From assembly GCA_964450355.1 (NCBI GenBank), contig CAYVDH010000034.1, positions 1 through 23,546 of the forward strand: a DNA stretch of 23,546 nucleotides. Reading direction: 5' to 3'. The position numbers and the translations under genes are program-made. Each line of letters opens with the position of its first letter. The stretch's first letter is position 1. Shown here one piece after another: positions 21,605 through 23,546 of this stretch. The notes beneath the pieces are model-generated. The model saw only the letters and a program-made list of their open reading frames with translations. It ran no database searches and was not told the DNA's origin. Source of the stretch: CAYVDH01 sp964450355 (GTDB lineage: Bacteria; Bacteroidota; Bacteroidia; NS11-12g; UBA955).

Positions 21605-23197
21605 TTAATTAACAGTATAAGAAAGTGAATAATCTAATTTAATAATCCCGCTAGGTCCTTGAACTTTGATGTAATCAATAAAAAGTCTGTCACCTTTTTT
21701 AGCATTTGCTAGTACTTTTGCTACTGCATTTGTTTTGTTGTCGTTTTGCTTTTCAGATAAAATGTCTTTTTTATTAGTGAAATTTATTGCTGTATATTCT
21801 ACTACAGTGTATTTCACATTAGCAAAATAAAAATCCTCTAGATAAGCGGTGATGAATTGTTGTGCTTTAAGACTTGTGGCAGAATAGTTTCCTGAAATCA
21901 AGCTCCCTAATTTTAGTTTAGGTTGAGGCACTTTTTTAATTCGATATACCATTTCCCCCATTTTTTTTACTGTTCCGTCATCCATTCGAGCTGAAACAGT
22001 AATGGTGGTTGCATTACTGCTTCCAATGGCTGGATTTACTGAATATTTCCCATTTCCGCTGTTGGTTAACCTTATTCCATTAGAGGCAGTGACAATGGTA
22101 TTGGCAGGAGTTACACCAGGCACAGAGATAGACAAAGGATTTTCCAATCCAACAAACAATACATTCATTGCTTCTGCGGATATGGTTGCAGATGGGATGA
22201 ATGAACTCCAATCTACTGGTAGAGCATCTATAAACACTGTATTTCCTGTTTTGGGATCTATTGACTCTATTTTTGCGTTGATTTTGTTTGTTGAGTTGCC
22301 TTTAGCTGGCACTCTGTACTCTCCTATACCGTTTGTAACCTTGATGGGTACTCCATTGACAAACATTTGTTTTTCGGAACGGCTATCAAAAGTTGCTAAA
22401 GCTATTTTGGCAGTGAATTCTGTTCCACTCATCACGTATTTACTTTCAGGAATAATCATTGCCACTTGTCTATCGTTAATTACAGTTTCTATGTTGATAT
22501 TTTCGTTCAAAGTAGTCAACACATCTGTTTCTAAGATTTTACAATCGTTTTGAATTTTTGTCAACATGGTAACTACACCAGCTAATGGCGCTTGTTCTAA
22601 ATACTCCTCCGACCAAGTTTTTTTAACCAATTGGTTTCCTGTTGGGTCTTCTGCCTTAAGTTGTGAATTTTTATTTAACGACCTCATGATTCCCTCACCG
22701 CCTCGTGCTTCTTTAAGCAACTCAATGAGTTTTATTCGGGTTGAATTGATTTTCTTTTGAAGTTCTACACCTTTTCCCATGCCATCTTTCATGAAGTAAT
22801 AAGCGTGTTTTTCCATGTTGTCTGGTTGGGCTAATTCGGTTAATCCAATTTGATTTTTTTCTTTTTCAATTCTTCCCCCACCTTTTTCTACAATTTCTTT
22901 TTTCGTTAACTCAATGTATTCATGCAGTTCCTTTGAATATTTTTGGGCTTGTATGGCTAAATTGTACCATTTTTCTGTTCTGGCTTTGGTTTTTTCATTT
23001 GCCATCATGACTTTAAAAGCTTCAATGGTTTCGTTGTTTCTATCTTCTAAATTGCTATTTGCCTTATTAAAAGATAGTTCAAATAAATGGAATGACTTTA
23101 ATATTTCTCTTGAAACATTTAAAGCCAGCATAGCTATTAACACGAGGTACATCATGTTAATCATTTTTTGACGTGGAGTTAGGTTTTTACTTGACAT
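21605..23197 (-). CDS. gldM: Gliding motility / type IX secretion motor protein GldM (PorM)
   Basis: GldM/PorM is anchored in the inner membrane by one N-terminal helix and spans the periplasm with four domains; with GldL it forms the proton-driven motor that powers type IX secretion and gliding. The 530 residues begin with the hallmark LTPRQKMINMMYLVLIAML (about 6-24), followed by the coiled-coil D1 domain and a beta-rich periplasmic part: YVMSGTEFTAKIALATFD, NGIGEYRVPAKG, ENPLSISVPGV and a C-terminal GPSGIIKLDYSLSY. The length matches the family (about 510-520). It starts at ATG 23197. gldL, normally directly upstream, is not found in the 349 nt before it. Confidence 0.95.
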   Translation of the reverse strand: MSSKNLTPRQKMINMMYLVLIAMLALNVSREILKSFHLFELSFNKANSNLEDRNNETIEAFKVMMANEKTKARTEKWYNLAIQAQKYSKELHEYIELTKKEIVEKGGGRIEKEKNQIGLTELAQPDNMEKHAYYFMKDGMGKGVELQKKINSTRIKLIELLKEARGGEGIMRSLNKNSQLKAEDPTGNQLVKKTWSEEYLEQAPLAGVVTMLTKIQNDCKILETDVLTTLNENINIETVINDRQVAMIIPESKYVMSGTEFTAKIALATFDSRSEKQMFVNGVPIKVTNGIGEYRVPAKGNSTNKINAKIESIDPKTGNTVFIDALPVDWSSFIPSATISAEAMNVLFVGLENPLSISVPGVTPANTIVTASNGIRLTNSGNGKYSVNPAIGSSNATTITVSARMDDGTVKKMGEMVYRIKKVPQPKLKLGSLISGNYSATSLKAQQFITAYLEDFYFANVKYTVVEYTAINFTNKKDILSEKQNDNKTNAVAKVLANAKKGDRLFIDYIKVQGPSGIIKLDYSLSYTVN

Positions 23198-23546
23198 AGT
23201 ATTTTTTTGTTTTTTTATTGGGCAATATTCTTTTAGTACTCATTGTCCCAAAAAGTACATTTTGATTTAAAAATTAATTGTAAAGAGAAAGATTATCAAA
23301 TACTAGTTCATGTACGAATTGAACACAATGCTATCATTGATTTAAAAAACCATTAATAAGGTTCAATTTAAAATCCTTAGATAATTTGATAAAAAGGAGA
23401 AACTATAGAGCAATTGTCATTCAAAAAAATTTTGATGTTTTGAATGCATAACAACGGCTTTTACAACACAAGTCATTGTGTTAAAAGAAAGATTTAACCC
23501 AGAATCCGCATTAGAATTCTATTCCAAATAAAAAATGCTGCAAACT
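23198..23546. other. 349 nt upstream of gldM without an intact gene
   Basis: No gldL and no ORF above about 30 codons is seen. The stretch probably holds the gldM promoter and, at its far end, degraded coding sequence listed separately. The first 60 nt are T-rich on the plus strand. I see no clear -7 box for gldM. Confidence 0.5.
23392..23531 (+). pseudogene. Possible decayed coding fragment upstream of gldM
   Basis: Two overlapping plus-strand frames look like one coding sequence with a frameshift. Positions 23392-23448 read KRRNYRAIVIQKNFDVLNA and then stop; the neighbouring frame from about 23448 reads ITTAFTTQVIVLKERFNPES and ALEFYSK up to a TAA at 23529-23531. The amino-acid composition is protein-like. 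The family is not recognised, and no start codon is present. Confidence 0.3.

Noticed and set aside
22002..22553. 183-aa plus-strand ORF within gldM
   Set aside because: It is antisense to a well-matched GldM sequence and has no family pattern.
1..23546. CRISPR array, tRNA, rRNA or intact insertion sequence
   Set aside because: I found no regularly spaced repeats, no cloverleaf-like segment and no complete transposase frame.

Overview
The window is AT-rich DNA from a member of the Bacteroidota. The evidence is a type IX secretion/gliding motor pair (gldM, gldN), a peptidase carrying a type IX C-terminal sorting tail, ribosomal protein THX with a Lys/Ala tail, Na+-translocating NADH:quinone reductase, no obvious Shine-Dalgarno sequences, and several TAnnTTTG-type -7 promoter boxes. 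Genus cannot be fixed from the sequence.

Layout. (1) 1-982: the 3' part of a conserved, probably exported protein cut by the window edge. (2) 983-2650: a scarred region. It holds a second, diverged THX gene with a dead copy of the last 37 codons of nqrF upstream of it, the C-terminal winged-helix end of a Fic-type gene, a 46-codon stump of waaA/kdtA that keeps a promoter-like box and now sits 3 nt upstream of a 112-aa conserved gene, then 423 nt with a perfect 20-bp palindrome and a GC-rich block. (3) 2651-9464, all minus strand: a five-helix membrane protein, then the nqrABCDEF operon read right to left, ending with the intact THX gene and a hairpin terminator. (4) 9562-13829, plus strand: a coiled-coil exported protein, a TlpA-like thioredoxin, a YwqK/MORN-repeat exported protein and a GT87-like membrane glycosyltransferase. 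(5) 13792-20654, minus strand: a secreted M1 aminopeptidase, an MbnP-like lipoprotein and an MbnH/MauG-like di-haem peroxidase in one tightly packed unit, followed by 3-hydroxyacyl-CoA dehydrogenase and an Asp-box repeat protein. (6) 20767-23197, minus strand: gldM-gldN with a terminator. Upstream of gldM there is no gldL in the 349 nt visible, only what looks like degraded coding sequence.

How the genes work together. Nqr makes a Na+ gradient from NADH and menaquinone reduction. GldM/GldN belong to the type IX machine, which should export the M1 peptidase made next door. The most interesting candidate system is the M1 peptidase-MbnP-MbnH unit. MbnH enzymes are known to oxidise a Trp of partner MbnP to kynurenine to build a copper site; here the pair carries surface-lipoprotein-like signals and is joined to a type IX-exported zinc peptidase. 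The second most interesting feature is the partial nqrF-THX duplication and the cluster of truncated genes around it.
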